In this document: positions 40,158 to 46,915 of the stretch, piece after piece
Position numbering within the stretch: position 1 is the stretch's first letter
Layout of the letters: every line of letters begins with the position of its first letter
Origin: an uncultured Oscillospiraceae bacterium
GTDB lineage: Bacteria; Bacillota; Clostridia; Oscillospirales; Oscillospiraceae
Assembly (NCBI GenBank): GCA_944386055.1
Contig: CALWZP010000019.1
Location: forward strand, 1 to 46,915
Reading direction: 5' to 3'
Length of the DNA: 46,915 bases
Notes under the pieces: model-generated
Told to the model about the DNA's origin: nothing
Database searches by the model: none
What the model saw: only the letters and a program-made list of their open reading frames with translations
Made by a program: the position numbers and the translations under genes

Positions 40158-41532
40158 ATACCGGCTGAACCTGTTTTCCTACTGTGACGCCCAGGGCGTC
40201 TGCCGCCGCCTGGAGCGCATGGCCGCCAAGGGGTGGCAGCTGGACGACATCGGCCTTCTGTGGCGGTACCGCCGGGCACCGGCTCAGGCTTTGACCTATG
40301 AGGCCGTCTACTGTGACGACGCGGAGCCGCTCGCCCCCCACGCCGGGGAAGGTGCCCAGCCCCTGGTGGACTACTGCGCCCAGGAAAGGTGGGAGCTGGC
40401 CGCCCAGTGGCGGCAGATGCTGATCTTCTCCAACCCTTATCCGGAGCCCGTCCCCATCGAGACCGATCCCCAGGTGCAGCTGGACGCCATGCACCGGGTG
40501 ATGGCGGGCCGTCCTCTCATTGCCCCTGTGCTGCTGGCGCTGGTAGTGGCCGTCTTTGGGGCGCTGCTCCTGTTCTGGCTGCCCGATTCCCTTCCCCTCC
40601 TTCTGCTGTCTGACATTTCGCTGGCGCTGAGCCTGCTCCTGCTGTGCCTGCTACCCATTCTGATTCTGATGGACCCGCTGGCCTATCTCTGGTGGCACCG
40701 CCGGGCCCGGCGGGCGGTGGCCTTGGGAGAACCCTGGCCCCCATTCTTCCGCTGGCCCGCCGTCGCCACGGGGGTGACAGCCGCCCTGCTGGCCGTTCTG
40801 CTTGTGGTGAATGCCACGCTGAACCCCGCCGACGGCTTGCCCACGGTGCTGGGGGCGCTGGGGGTACTCCTGGTCCTGTCCATCTTTTATGCCGTTCGCC
40901 GTCTGATGCGCCACTTGGGTACAGCAAGCTGGCTCAACCAGGCCGTCTCTCTCCTGGTTCTGGTGGTCCTCTGGTCCGTGCTATGGCAGGCCGTGCTCCC
41001 CTGGCTGCGGGACCTGGGTGCCCAGGGCGTGTTCGGCGGCAGCCCGGCGGAGGCGGTCACGCTCACCTCCGACCGGGGCGCTGAGACCGATCTTCTCCGG
41101 CGGGACGCTCTGCCCCTCACTCTGGAGGACCTTGGGGTGTCGGGCGGACAGTGGTCCTATGAGCTGGAACAGCACGCCTCCCCCCTGCTGTCCCTGACCT
41201 CAGCGCAGCAGCGCCCCGCCTTCTCCAACGCGTCGTTCACCTATGAAATCGCGCAGGTCCGTATCCCCGGCCTCATCCCCTGGGTTCAGGAGCTTATCAC
41301 AGAGTGCCATCGGGACCAGCTGAACCTTCAGCCCGACCCCCGCTCCACCTACCGCCCAGCTCCCGACGGTCTTTGGCCGGTGGAACAGGCGCTTCAGCGA
41401 TACCGGGGCGGCCAGGCGCTCTCTGTCTACCTCCTCCGGGACGGGGACACGGTGGTCTACCTCTCCCTCCCCGATGACCTATCCCTCACCCCGGCGGCGG
41501 TGGACACCATCTGTGAAAAGCTGTTCCCATGA
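40144..41532 (+). CDS. DUF2812 membrane protein
   Basis: A 462-residue protein. The N-terminal DUF2812 domain is recognisable (YDAQG-type start: LNLFSYCDAQGVCRRLERMA, then GWQLDDIGLLWRYRRA). Four to six membrane helices lie between about 125 and 300, followed by an extracytoplasmic domain of about 160 residues. DUF2812 genes commonly pair with padR and are thought to act in envelope stress; the mechanism is unknown. I choose the ATG at 40144, 6 bases after AAGGAGG, rather than the one at 40138 that touches it. Confidence 0.82.
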   Translation: MRRHRYRLNLFSYCDAQGVCRRLERMAAKGWQLDDIGLLWRYRRAPAQALTYEAVYCDDAEPLAPHAGEGAQPLVDYCAQERWELAAQWRQMLIFSNPYPEPVPIETDPQVQLDAMHRVMAGRPLIAPVLLALVVAVFGALLLFWLPDSLPLLLLSDISLALSLLLLCLLPILILMDPLAYLWWHRRARRAVALGEPWPPFFRWPAVATGVTAALLAVLLVVNATLNPADGLPTVLGALGVLLVLSIFYAVRRLMRHLGTASWLNQAVSLLVLVVLWSVLWQAVLPWLRDLGAQGVFGGSPAEAVTLTSDRGAETDLLRRDALPLTLEDLGVSGGQWSYELEQHASPLLSLTSAQQRPAFSNASFTYEIAQVRIPGLIPWVQELITECHRDQLNLQPDPRSTYRPAPDGLWPVEQALQRYRGGQALSVYLLRDGDTVVYLSLPDDLSLTPAAVDTICEKLFP

Positions 41533-41540
41533 AAAGGCCC

Positions 41541-41568
41541 GCCCCCGGCGCCGCGCGGCGCTGGGGGC
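41541..41568. terminator. Hairpin between converging genes
   Basis: GCCCCCGGCGCC and GGCGCTGGGGGC with a 4-base loop lie between the DUF2812 stop and the frameshifted gene's stop; the minus strand continues GGGCCTTTTC. Confidence 0.6.
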
Positions 41569-41574
41569 CTCTCA

Positions 41575-42193
41575 TTAAGGTACAGTTAAAGTATATGAAT
41601 AGCTCCAAGCATAGGTCGTTGTCTGATGGATTCCATCGGGGCTGGTAATAATCTCTGTGTCGCCTAACGATATTTCATATTCACCAGCCGATGCATAAGT
41701 TTTCATCGGAAAATAGAGGTAACCATAGTGCACATTTCCGCCCTCACTTAAATAGTCTTTATAGGCCCAAGCACCTGTTCCATCGCCGAAGTAAATCATA
41801 CACGAGAAGTAATCAATAAATGTAGTAATATCAGTTACAACAGTCCAGGGCTGGTATACTCTTCCATACTGATGTTCCATCATAATGGAAATATAGTATT
41901 GAGGCGGAACAGTTCGTTGCATAGGTGTTTCTTCTGACAATTCCACTAAAATCGTGCCATCCGAAGTTCGCCCCACTTCATACGCCCAAAGGTTAATAAT
42001 AAGGTCATCTTCTTGGATTTCCGGAAGTGCCGCTTGACTTGCCTCAATCATATTTTCATAGACAGCATATAGTTCTTGAGTCGTATATTCCTCCTGAAAA
42101 TATATTTGTAGACAAACCAGCCGCATGTGTAGGCAGGACGATCATTGACAGGAAGATTCCTACGACAGAAAGTAATGACATATATCGTTTCAT
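41575..42193 (-). pseudogene. Secreted protein gene with a frameshift
   Basis: An ATG at 42193, overlapping the stop of the upstream gene (TAATG) and preceded by GGAGGAGG, opens a signal peptide (MKRYMSLLSVVGIFLSMIVL, then PTHAAG). That frame soon stops. The remaining 170 or so codons continue in another frame (FQEEYTTQELYAVYENMIEA to the stop at 41575). Removing one base from the T4 run (minus strand, 42100-42097) joins them as AAGLSTNIFQEEYTTQ, giving about 205 residues. It is either a recent pseudogene or a sequencing error. The gene is AT-rich, unlike its surroundings. Product unknown. Confidence 0.75.
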
Positions 42194-43086
42194 TATTTTT
42201 CCTCCTCCATATTTGTAAATGTCAAATTGATAAACTCAAAATCATAAGTTGCGACGATCTGTGTTGAGCCACAATTCCATTTCGCTTCATAGGGCACTTC
42301 ATGGTCAACCATTTCTGCATCAGAGATATCATATTCTTCTTCCAGCCAATCAATGACAATATCCCATGTATTTTCTATATTTTCAGTTGCCCCAACATCA
42401 ATAAAGTATTCTCCCTGAAACAGCCCTCCGTTTAAATCAAAACGATAAACAGCCGTGGCTGGCAGATCAGATACGGAAGTGGTTCCCTGTATCAAAAACC
42501 AAGTACTCCAATCTGCATAATCTTCAACCTCTTCTATAGGAGTGCCCCACATAATATCATTGAAGCCCGTGCCTTCTCTTAAAACACCTGGCGCCGTTAT
42601 AGTAATCCGTAGATCAGTCGAAGTTCCAACATCCAATTGACAAGTTTCCGAATCTGGTGTGACCCAAAAAAACTGTACAGTTCCGCCCTCTTTTAATGCA
42701 TTCTCCCATGTATCGGCTATACTACCATCTTCATTTTTAAACACTCCAGCATTTGGTACCCCCAGTTCGTCTGTCAGTTCAGCCAACACATCCATAGTCT
42801 GCTCTACACGAACCTCCAAAGTATTAGTTCGCAAGATATATCCTCCCATCGTAAGAGCAGCTTCTTTATTAAATCCATAGATGGTAACAACATTCTCGTT
42901 TTCTGTTGCCAAGAAATAATCTTCGCTTTGTGCAGAATGAATGATTTCCGCTGCCTGTGTCCCCCATGATATTCCTTGAAAAGATGGATTAGCTATCGCC
43001 TGTGGTGCACACCCGGATAAGATACTGACGCCTAAAAATAATATTCCAAAAATTTGTAATTTATAAAATACAGGTAATTTTTTCAT
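42193..43086 (-). CDS. AT-rich lipoprotein with two F-x-G-x-x-W-G-like motifs
   Basis: A 297-residue lipoprotein with lipobox ILSGC. The mature part has SFQGISWGTQAAEIIH near the start and GFNDIMWGTPIEEVED near residue 180, each followed by alternating strands and a VLAELTDELGVPN-type or WLEEEYDIS helix. This is the same plan as the two-domain lipoprotein at 35725, but at much lower GC. The ATG at 43086 follows GGAGG by 6 bases. It is coupled to the frameshifted gene. Probably acquired from a lower-GC relative. Confidence 0.75.
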   Translation of the reverse strand: MKKLPVFYKLQIFGILFLGVSILSGCAPQAIANPSFQGISWGTQAAEIIHSAQSEDYFLATENENVVTIYGFNKEAALTMGGYILRTNTLEVRVEQTMDVLAELTDELGVPNAGVFKNEDGSIADTWENALKEGGTVQFFWVTPDSETCQLDVGTSTDLRITITAPGVLREGTGFNDIMWGTPIEEVEDYADWSTWFLIQGTTSVSDLPATAVYRFDLNGGLFQGEYFIDVGATENIENTWDIVIDWLEEEYDISDAEMVDHEVPYEAKWNCGSTQIVATYDFEFINLTFTNMEEEK

Positions 43087-43230
43087 TTTATACCTCCTTC
43101 CATTTTCTATATAGGGCAAGACCTCTGAGTTCTGCTTCCTCCTTTTTAATTTAATGCCCTCCTTTTATATAAAAAACATATCATGCCATTAGCTTTTTTA
43201 CAAATTCTTCTTTATCAACTCTTATGCAAA

Positions 43231-43272
43231 AAAAGTTTGTCTCCATTGCGGTTGCAATGGAGACAAACTTTT
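43231..43272 (-). terminator. Terminator of the uracil-DNA glycosylase gene
   Basis: AAAAGTTTGTCTCCATTGC and its complement form a perfect 19-bp stem with a GGTT loop, followed on the minus strand by a run of T (43234-43228). Confidence 0.9.
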
Positions 43273-43282
43273 CAACCGACTT

Positions 43283-43852
43283 TTAATAGGTATGCTCGCA
43301 GACCTCCCGGATCTTGGCCTGGATGCTCTTCAGATCGTCGAAGGTCTCCGGCTTGCGCCGGGGATCCCGGAGGAGGGCGGCGGGGTGGTACAGGGCGGTC
43401 ATCCACACCCCGTTTTTCTGGAACCACTGCCCGTGCTCCCTGGTGATCTTGAAGTCCTCCTTGATGAGCTTCATGGCGGAGATGCGCCCCAGACAGACGA
43501 TGATCTTGGGCCGCAGCAGCGCCACCTGGTTGCGGAGATAGTCGATGCAGGCGTCCTGCTCGGTGTTCAGGGGGTCCCGGTTCTGGGGCGGGCGGCACTT
43601 GACGATGTTGGCGATGTAGATGTTTTTCGTCCGGTCCAGGTCGATGATGGTGAGCATCTCATCCAACAGCTTGCCGCCCCGGCCCACGAAGGGCTCACCC
43701 TGCAGGTCCTCGTTCTCCCCGGGGCCCTCCCCCACGAACAGGACCTCCGCGTCCCGGACCCCCACCCCGAACACCACATGGGTGCGGGTGTCCGCCAACG
43801 CGCACTTCTGGCAGCTCAGGCAGGTCTGCTCCAGCTCTTCCCAGTTCATCAT
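43283..43852 (-). CDS. Family 4 uracil-DNA glycosylase
   Basis: A 189-residue iron-sulfur DNA repair enzyme that excises uracil. The Fe-S cysteines include those in [10 protein letters not shown] (11-17), KCRPP and the central IIVCLGR. The active-site [20 protein letters not shown] and the HPAALLR motif are intact. Alternative starts at 43858 or 43909 exist; the ATG at 43852 has the best spacing from GAGAGGGG. A hairpin separates it from the ABC operon. Confidence 0.9.
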   Translation of the reverse strand: MMNWEELEQTCLSCQKCALADTRTHVVFGVGVRDAEVLFVGEGPGENEDLQGEPFVGRGGKLLDEMLTIIDLDRTKNIYIANIVKCRPPQNRDPLNTEQDACIDYLRNQVALLRPKIIVCLGRISAMKLIKEDFKITREHGQWFQKNGVWMTALYHPAALLRDPRRKPETFDDLKSIQAKIREVCEHTY

Positions 43853-43925
43853 GGCCATTTCCCCTCTCTGCGTTTCCTCCATCATAGCACGCCCCGCCGC
43901 CCGGCGCAAGCCCCCGGAACACGGC

Positions 43926-43955
43926 GGGCCGCCCCGGCGTCTGCCGGGGCGGCCC
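43926..43955 (-). terminator. Terminator of the GntR-ABC operon
   Basis: GGGCCGCCCCGGC and its complement with a 4-base loop lie 31 bases after the permease stop. The T-tract is weak on the minus strand, so some read-through into the glycosylase gene is possible. Confidence 0.6.
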
Positions 43956-43985
43956 TTTCCGCATTTTCCGTCGTTCCCGCCGGGC

Positions 43986-44765
43986 TTATTCCAGATTCAG
44001 CCGCTTGCTCAGCACCAGGGTGGTACCGGCGAACATGGCCGCGCACAGCACCGCCTGATACAGGATGACCAGCCAGATGCCCAGCTGGGAGTTGGCGGGC
44101 AGCGCCGCCAGCACCTCCAGCCCGGACAGGAGGGAGGTGAGGTTGCTGAGGAGGATGTCCAGCACCACGAAAGCCACCACGCTCATGGCCGCCCGGTGCC
44201 GTGGGAACAGGTGCCCCACCGCCATGGAGGTGTACAGCAGCAGCACCAGCAGCACCAGCATCTCCAGCATCAGCAGGCAGATCTCCACCATCATCAGCAC
44301 ATCCCCCAGGTTCATGGCGGCCCACTGGATCGCATCTCCCAAAAATCCGGACTGGAACACGGCGCCCCAGTCCATGGGTACCATCACCAGAAGGGCCAAC
44401 ATAGCCACGATCCCGCTGACGATGATCACCACCACCGCGCAGATGAGCTTGGAGGTCACCAGCTGCCACGGCTTCACCGGCAGGGTGTGCATCAGGTACC
44501 CCTCGTCTCCCAGCAGGCCCTTGTAGAATCGCTGGAGGATGAACACCAGGGCCAGCACCCCCATGATCATCAGCACCGCCACCAGCAGCATCACCGTCGT
44601 GACCCCCACTGCGGTGGGGGTCTCCGCCATGGCGGAGACGCCGCTCCCCTCCCAGGGGAGGGTGAACCGGTTCACCAGCCCGATGACCAGCGCTGCGGGC
44701 CAGACCACCGCGAACTGCTTCCACATGGAGCGGAAGTCATACTTCAAAAGCTTTGCCAGCATCAT
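43986..44765 (-). CDS. ABC-2 type permease
   Basis: A 259-residue protein with six membrane helices. The N-terminus [20 protein letters not shown] is the short basic segment typical of YtrC/D-like permeases. [20 protein letters not shown] after helix 2 is a coupling-helix region. Its ATG overlaps the ATPase stop by one base (TGATG). Probably exports or senses a cell-wall-active compound; the substrate is unknown. Confidence 0.82.
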   Translation of the reverse strand: MMLAKLLKYDFRSMWKQFAVVWPAALVIGLVNRFTLPWEGSGVSAMAETPTAVGVTTVMLLVAVLMIMGVLALVFILQRFYKGLLGDEGYLMHTLPVKPWQLVTSKLICAVVVIIVSGIVAMLALLVMVPMDWGAVFQSGFLGDAIQWAAMNLGDVLMMVEICLLMLEMLVLLVLLLYTSMAVGHLFPRHRAAMSVVAFVVLDILLSNLTSLLSGLEVLAALPANSQLGIWLVILYQAVLCAAMFAGTTLVLSKRLNLE

Positions 44766-45490
44766 CAGAACTCTCCTCCTTCCAGGGGCTGGGCGCGGAA
44801 GACCTCCCGGAACAGGGCGTCCACGCTCTTGCCCGACTTCTCCCGGATGTCGTCCACCGTGTCGTGGAGGGTGATCTTCCCCTCCTTCAGGAACACCGCC
44901 TCGTCCAGCACCGGCTCGATGTCGCCGATGAGGTGGGTGGAGATGAGCACGGTGCCCTCTTCATTATAATTGGTGAGGATGGTGCGCAGAATGAAATCCC
45001 GGGCCGCCGGGTCCACCCCGGCGATGGGCTCATCCAGCAGATAGAGCTGGGCCTTCCGGGCCATCACCAGCACCAGCTGCACCTTCTCCTTGGTGCCCTT
45101 GGACATGGTCTTCATCCGGTCCTTGGGGTCCACTCCCAGGCTCTGGCACATGGCCATGGCCCTGGGGCGGTCAAAGTCCCTGTAGAAGTCGGCGAACAGG
45201 TCGAACAGGTCCACCGCCCGCATCCAGTCCGCGAAGTACATCCGGTCGGGCAGGTAGCTGATGATGCTCTTGGTATACGGCCCCACCATCCTCCCGTCGA
45301 TGGTGGCGCTCCCCTGGGTGGGCTGGATCAGCCCGCACAAAATCTTGATCAGGGTGGTCTTGCCGCTCCCGTTTGGCCCCAGCAGGCCCACGATACGGCC
45401 CCGGCCCAGGGACAGGTCCACCCCGTTCAGGGCCAGCTTGCCGCCGTAGGACTTGGTCAGTCCCCGGCACTCCACCAGCAGTTCGTTCAT
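44765..45490 (-). CDS. ABC transporter ATPase, YtrB type
   Basis: A 241-residue ATPase. Walker A is [12 protein letters not shown], Walker [14 protein letters not shown]. The signature is [11 protein letters not shown], the divergent form found in YtrB-like ATPases controlled by GntR proteins. It starts within the stop of the 44-residue gene (ATGA) and ends within the start of the permease. Confidence 0.9.
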   Translation of the reverse strand: MNELLVECRGLTKSYGGKLALNGVDLSLGRGRIVGLLGPNGSGKTTLIKILCGLIQPTQGSATIDGRMVGPYTKSIISYLPDRMYFADWMRAVDLFDLFADFYRDFDRPRAMAMCQSLGVDPKDRMKTMSKGTKEKVQLVLVMARKAQLYLLDEPIAGVDPAARDFILRTILTNYNEEGTVLISTHLIGDIEPVLDEAVFLKEGKITLHDTVDDIREKSGKSVDALFREVFRAQPLEGGEF

Positions 45491-45621
45491 CTCTCTTCCT
45501 CCTTCAGCAGCATGATCGCCTGCTCCTGGTCAAAGCCCAGCTCCGCCATCCGGTGCAGGTATTGTTGCAGTTCCTCCCTGGCGCACTCCAGACGCCCGCG
45601 CTCCAAAACATTCGGTCTCAT
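45487..45621 (-). CDS. 44-residue protein resembling the GntR C-terminal hairpin
   Basis: A small gene joined by 4-base overlaps (ATGA) to gntR upstream and the ATPase downstream. The sequence is MRPNVLERGR LECAREELQQ and so on, almost all helix, with the turn RMAELGFDQEQAIMLLKEE. Residues 10-44 align without gaps to the last 35 residues of the GntR protein (85-119), about 13 of 35 identical by eye, including MA-x-LGF. In YtrA-type regulators this region forms the dimerisation hairpin. Synteny and overlaps support a real gene. It may modulate the regulator; this is inference. Confidence 0.75.
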   Translation of the reverse strand: MRPNVLERGRLECAREELQQYLHRMAELGFDQEQAIMLLKEEER

Positions 45622-45977
45622 ACCTCCGCCTCCCGTACCAGTTCCACCGCGGCCTGTCTGGTGAAGCCCAGGTCCGCCATGGCGTCGAAATACGCGGTGA
45701 TGTTCACCTTGGCATAGGCCAGCCGGGCCGCCTCGATCACCCCGGTATCCCCGGTGACCGTCCGCCCCGCAGTGCGGTCCGCCTTGGCCAGGCCGTCCTG
45801 TTCCAGCTGAGCCAGCGCCCGCTGCATGGTGTTGGGGTTCACCCCCGCCTCCGCCGCCAGCTCCCGCACCGAGGGGAGCTTGCTCCCCGGCGGATATGTG
45901 CCGGTGACGATCCGCCGGGCCAGCTGCTCGCTGAGCTGCAGCCAGATGGGCCGGTCATCGCTGAACTTCCAATCCAT
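45618..45977 (-). CDS. GntR-family regulator, YtrA subfamily
   Basis: A 119-residue regulator. The winged helix covers 10-70 (IWLQLSEQLARRIVTGTYPP, then KLPSVRELAAEAGVNPNTM, then ALAQLEQDGL). A short C-terminal helical hairpin (about 82-119, AYFDAMADLGFTRQAAVEL) is the YtrA-type dimerisation region. The ATG at 45977 has AAGGAGAG upstream. First gene of the operon gntR, 44-residue gene, ATPase, permease, with a dyad operator on its promoter. Confidence 0.92.
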   Translation of the reverse strand: MDWKFSDDRPIWLQLSEQLARRIVTGTYPPGSKLPSVRELAAEAGVNPNTMQRALAQLEQDGLAKADRTAGRTVTGDTGVIEAARLAYAKVNITAYFDAMADLGFTRQAAVELVREAEV

Positions 45978-45997
45978 AGGGCTCTCTCCTTTCGCTT

Positions 45998-46031
45998 GTA
46001 TTATTGTATTAAGCAACTAATACGATAATAC
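45998..46031. promoter_or_regulatory. GntR (YtrA-type) operator
   Basis: GTATTATTGTATTAA (45998-46012) and CTAATACGATAATAC (46017-46031) are 15-base arms with a 4-base spacer, matching at 13 of 15 positions. The dyad covers the -10 and transcript start of the operon. YtrA-subfamily repressors bind such palindromes. Confidence 0.8.
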
Positions 46032-46050
46032 AGCTTCTTCTGTTTGTCAA
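46022..46050 (-). promoter_or_regulatory. Promoter of the GntR-ABC operon
   Basis: Minus strand TTGACA (46050-46045), 17 bases, TATCGT (46027-46022), overlapped by the right arm of the operator. Confidence 0.75.
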
Positions 46051-46119
46051 GCCCCTTCGCAAAAATATTTCGGCCGCACCGGCGCCGCCGCCCGGCCTTT
46101 CTGCACCGGCCCCGAGCAA

Positions 46120-46154
46120 AAAAATCCCCGTGCGCTGTGCGCACGGGGATTTTT
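46120..46154 (-). terminator. Terminator of the sulfhydrylase gene
   Basis: AAAAATCCCCGTGCGC and its complement form a perfect hairpin ending in T-rich tails on both strands, 8 bases after the stop. Confidence 0.92.
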
Positions 46155-46162
46155 AGGGGAGA

Positions 46163-46915
46163 TCAGATCTGATCCAACGCCTGGGCAATGTCCGCGATGA
46201 GGTCGCCGGCGTCCTCGATGCCGCAGGAGAAGCGCACCAGGTCGGGGGTGATGCCGGCGGCGGCCAGCTCCTGGTCGTTCATCTGCCGGTGGGTGGCCGA
46301 GGCGGGGTGGAGGCAGCAGGTGCGGGCGTCGGCCACATGGGTCTCGATGGCGGCCAGCTTCAGATGCTTCATGAAGTTCTCCGCCGCAGCCCGGCCGCCC
46401 TTGAAGCCGAAGGACACCACGCCGCAGGTGCCGTTGGGCAGATACTTTTGGGCCAGGTCATAGTACTTGTCCCCCTCCAGCCCGGGGTAGGTGACAAAGG
46501 AGATCTTGGGGTGATTTTTCAGGAACTTGGCCACCGCCAGGGCGTTCTCACAGTGCCGGGGCATCCGGACATGGAGGCTCTCCAGCCCCAGGTTGAGCAG
46601 AAAGGCGTTCTGGGGGGACTGGATGGAGCCGAAGTCCCGCATGAGCTGGGCGGTGCACTTGGTGATGAAGGCACCTCCCTGGCCGAACTTGGTGGCATAG
46701 GTGATGCCGTGGTAGCTCTCGTCCGGGGTGGTCAGGCCGGGGAACTTGTCCGCATGGGCCATCCAGTCGAATCTGCCGCTGTCCACGATGCAGCCGCCCA
46801 CGCCGGCGCCGTGGCCGTCCATATACTTGGTGGTGGAGTGGGTGACGATGTCGCAGCCCCACTCGAAGGGCCGGCAGTTCACCGGGGTGGCGAAGGTGTT
46901 GTCCACGATGAGGGG
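46163..46915 (-). CDS. O-acetylhomoserine sulfhydrylase, C-terminal 250 residues
   Basis: The gene enters from the right edge; the frame is open to 46915 (PLIVDNTFATPV). It is a Cys/Met metabolism PLP enzyme: VDNTFATP and the PLP-lysine segment THSTTKYMDGHG are present, then the long C-terminal domain with SVRFSCGIED-like text (DLVRFSCGIEDAGDLIADI). The insertion with AHADKFPGLTTPDESYHG and GAFITKCTAQLMRDFG points to O-acetylhomoserine aminocarboxypropyltransferase (MetY/Cgs-like), which joins sulfide to O-acetylhomoserine to make homocysteine. The N-terminal third lies outside the window. Confidence 0.93.
   Translation of the reverse strand, partial: PLIVDNTFATPVNCRPFEWGCDIVTHSTTKYMDGHGAGVGGCIVDSGRFDWMAHADKFPGLTTPDESYHGITYATKFGQGGAFITKCTAQLMRDFGSIQSPQNAFLLNLGLESLHVRMPRHCENALAVAKFLKNHPKISFVTYPGLEGDKYYDLAQKYLPNGTCGVVSFGFKGGRAAAENFMKHLKLAAIETHVADARTCCLHPASATHRQMNDQELAAAGITPDLVRFSCGIEDAGDLIADIAQALDQI

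Noticed and set aside
43190..43275. Short coding-like readings on the minus strand near the terminator (for example ending RVDKEEFVKKLMA)
   Set aside because: They overlap a perfect hairpin, have no ribosome site and are too short to separate from chance; at most a relic of an older gene in the AT-rich island.

Overview
The window is about 47 kb of GC-rich bacterial chromosome. Genes are dense, mostly on the minus strand, with strong AGGAGG-type ribosome binding sites and sigma-A-like promoters (many are TTGACN, 17 bases, TACAAT or TATAAT). The division cluster, the DUF378 protein, the L7Ae-rpsL arrangement and the many Clostridia-type regulators fit a high-GC gut Firmicute of the Oscillospirales (Flavonifractor/Lawsonibacter-like). 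That placement is inferred from gene content; no rRNA is present to confirm it. I saw no tRNA, rRNA, CRISPR array, insertion sequence or prophage.

Layout from left to right. 1-1137: end of a str-type ribosomal operon (L7Ae-like protein, rpsL, first codons of rpsG). 1.2-5.1 kb: a PIG-V-like membrane glycosyltransferase, an SH3/NlpC-P60 wall hydrolase and three small unknown proteins. 5.2-10.4 kb: a heterodimeric multidrug ABC exporter under a MarR regulator, with a divergent LysR gene. 10.4-14.9 kb: a lantibiotic-immunity-type ABC transporter (one ATPase, two permeases) divergent from its two-component system. 14.9-17.9 kb: a secreted Asp/Gly- and His-rich protein, a membrane protein and a polysaccharide-deacetylase-like lipoprotein. 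17.9-20.8 kb: a copper operon (copA with a CopZ-like tail, csoR) with a recognisable CsoR-type operator. 20.9-22.6 kb: a DUF378 protein and lysA. 22.7-34.9 kb: the division and cell wall (dcw) cluster in the order mraZ, rsmH, ftsL-like, PASTA PBP, a degenerate Mur-ligase-like gene, mraY, ftsW, murG, murA, divIB, ftsZ. 35.1-37.9 kb: a family of paralogous lipoproteins. 38.0-41.5 kb: a zinc-ribbon protein, an RHH protein and an SPFH protein, divergent from a PadR/DUF2812 pair. 41.6-43.3 kb: an AT-rich island with a lipoprotein and a frameshifted secreted protein. 43.3-46.0 kb: a family 4 uracil-DNA glycosylase and a GntR-controlled ABC operon containing a 44-residue micro-gene. 46.2 kb to the end: the C-terminal part of an O-acetylhomoserine sulfhydrylase.

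The observations most worth follow-up are: (1) a 176-residue Mur-ligase remnant without a P-loop, sitting where murE/murF normally lie; (2) a 44-residue gene between a YtrA-type GntR regulator and its ABC transporter that copies the regulator's C-terminal helical hairpin; (3) copA fused in frame to copZ across an A6 tract, with a strong internal ribosome site and a near-frame stop that suggest one or two products; (4) a lipoprotein family with an F-x-G-x-x-W-G motif, spread by about 195-bp direct repeats and also present in the AT-rich island.
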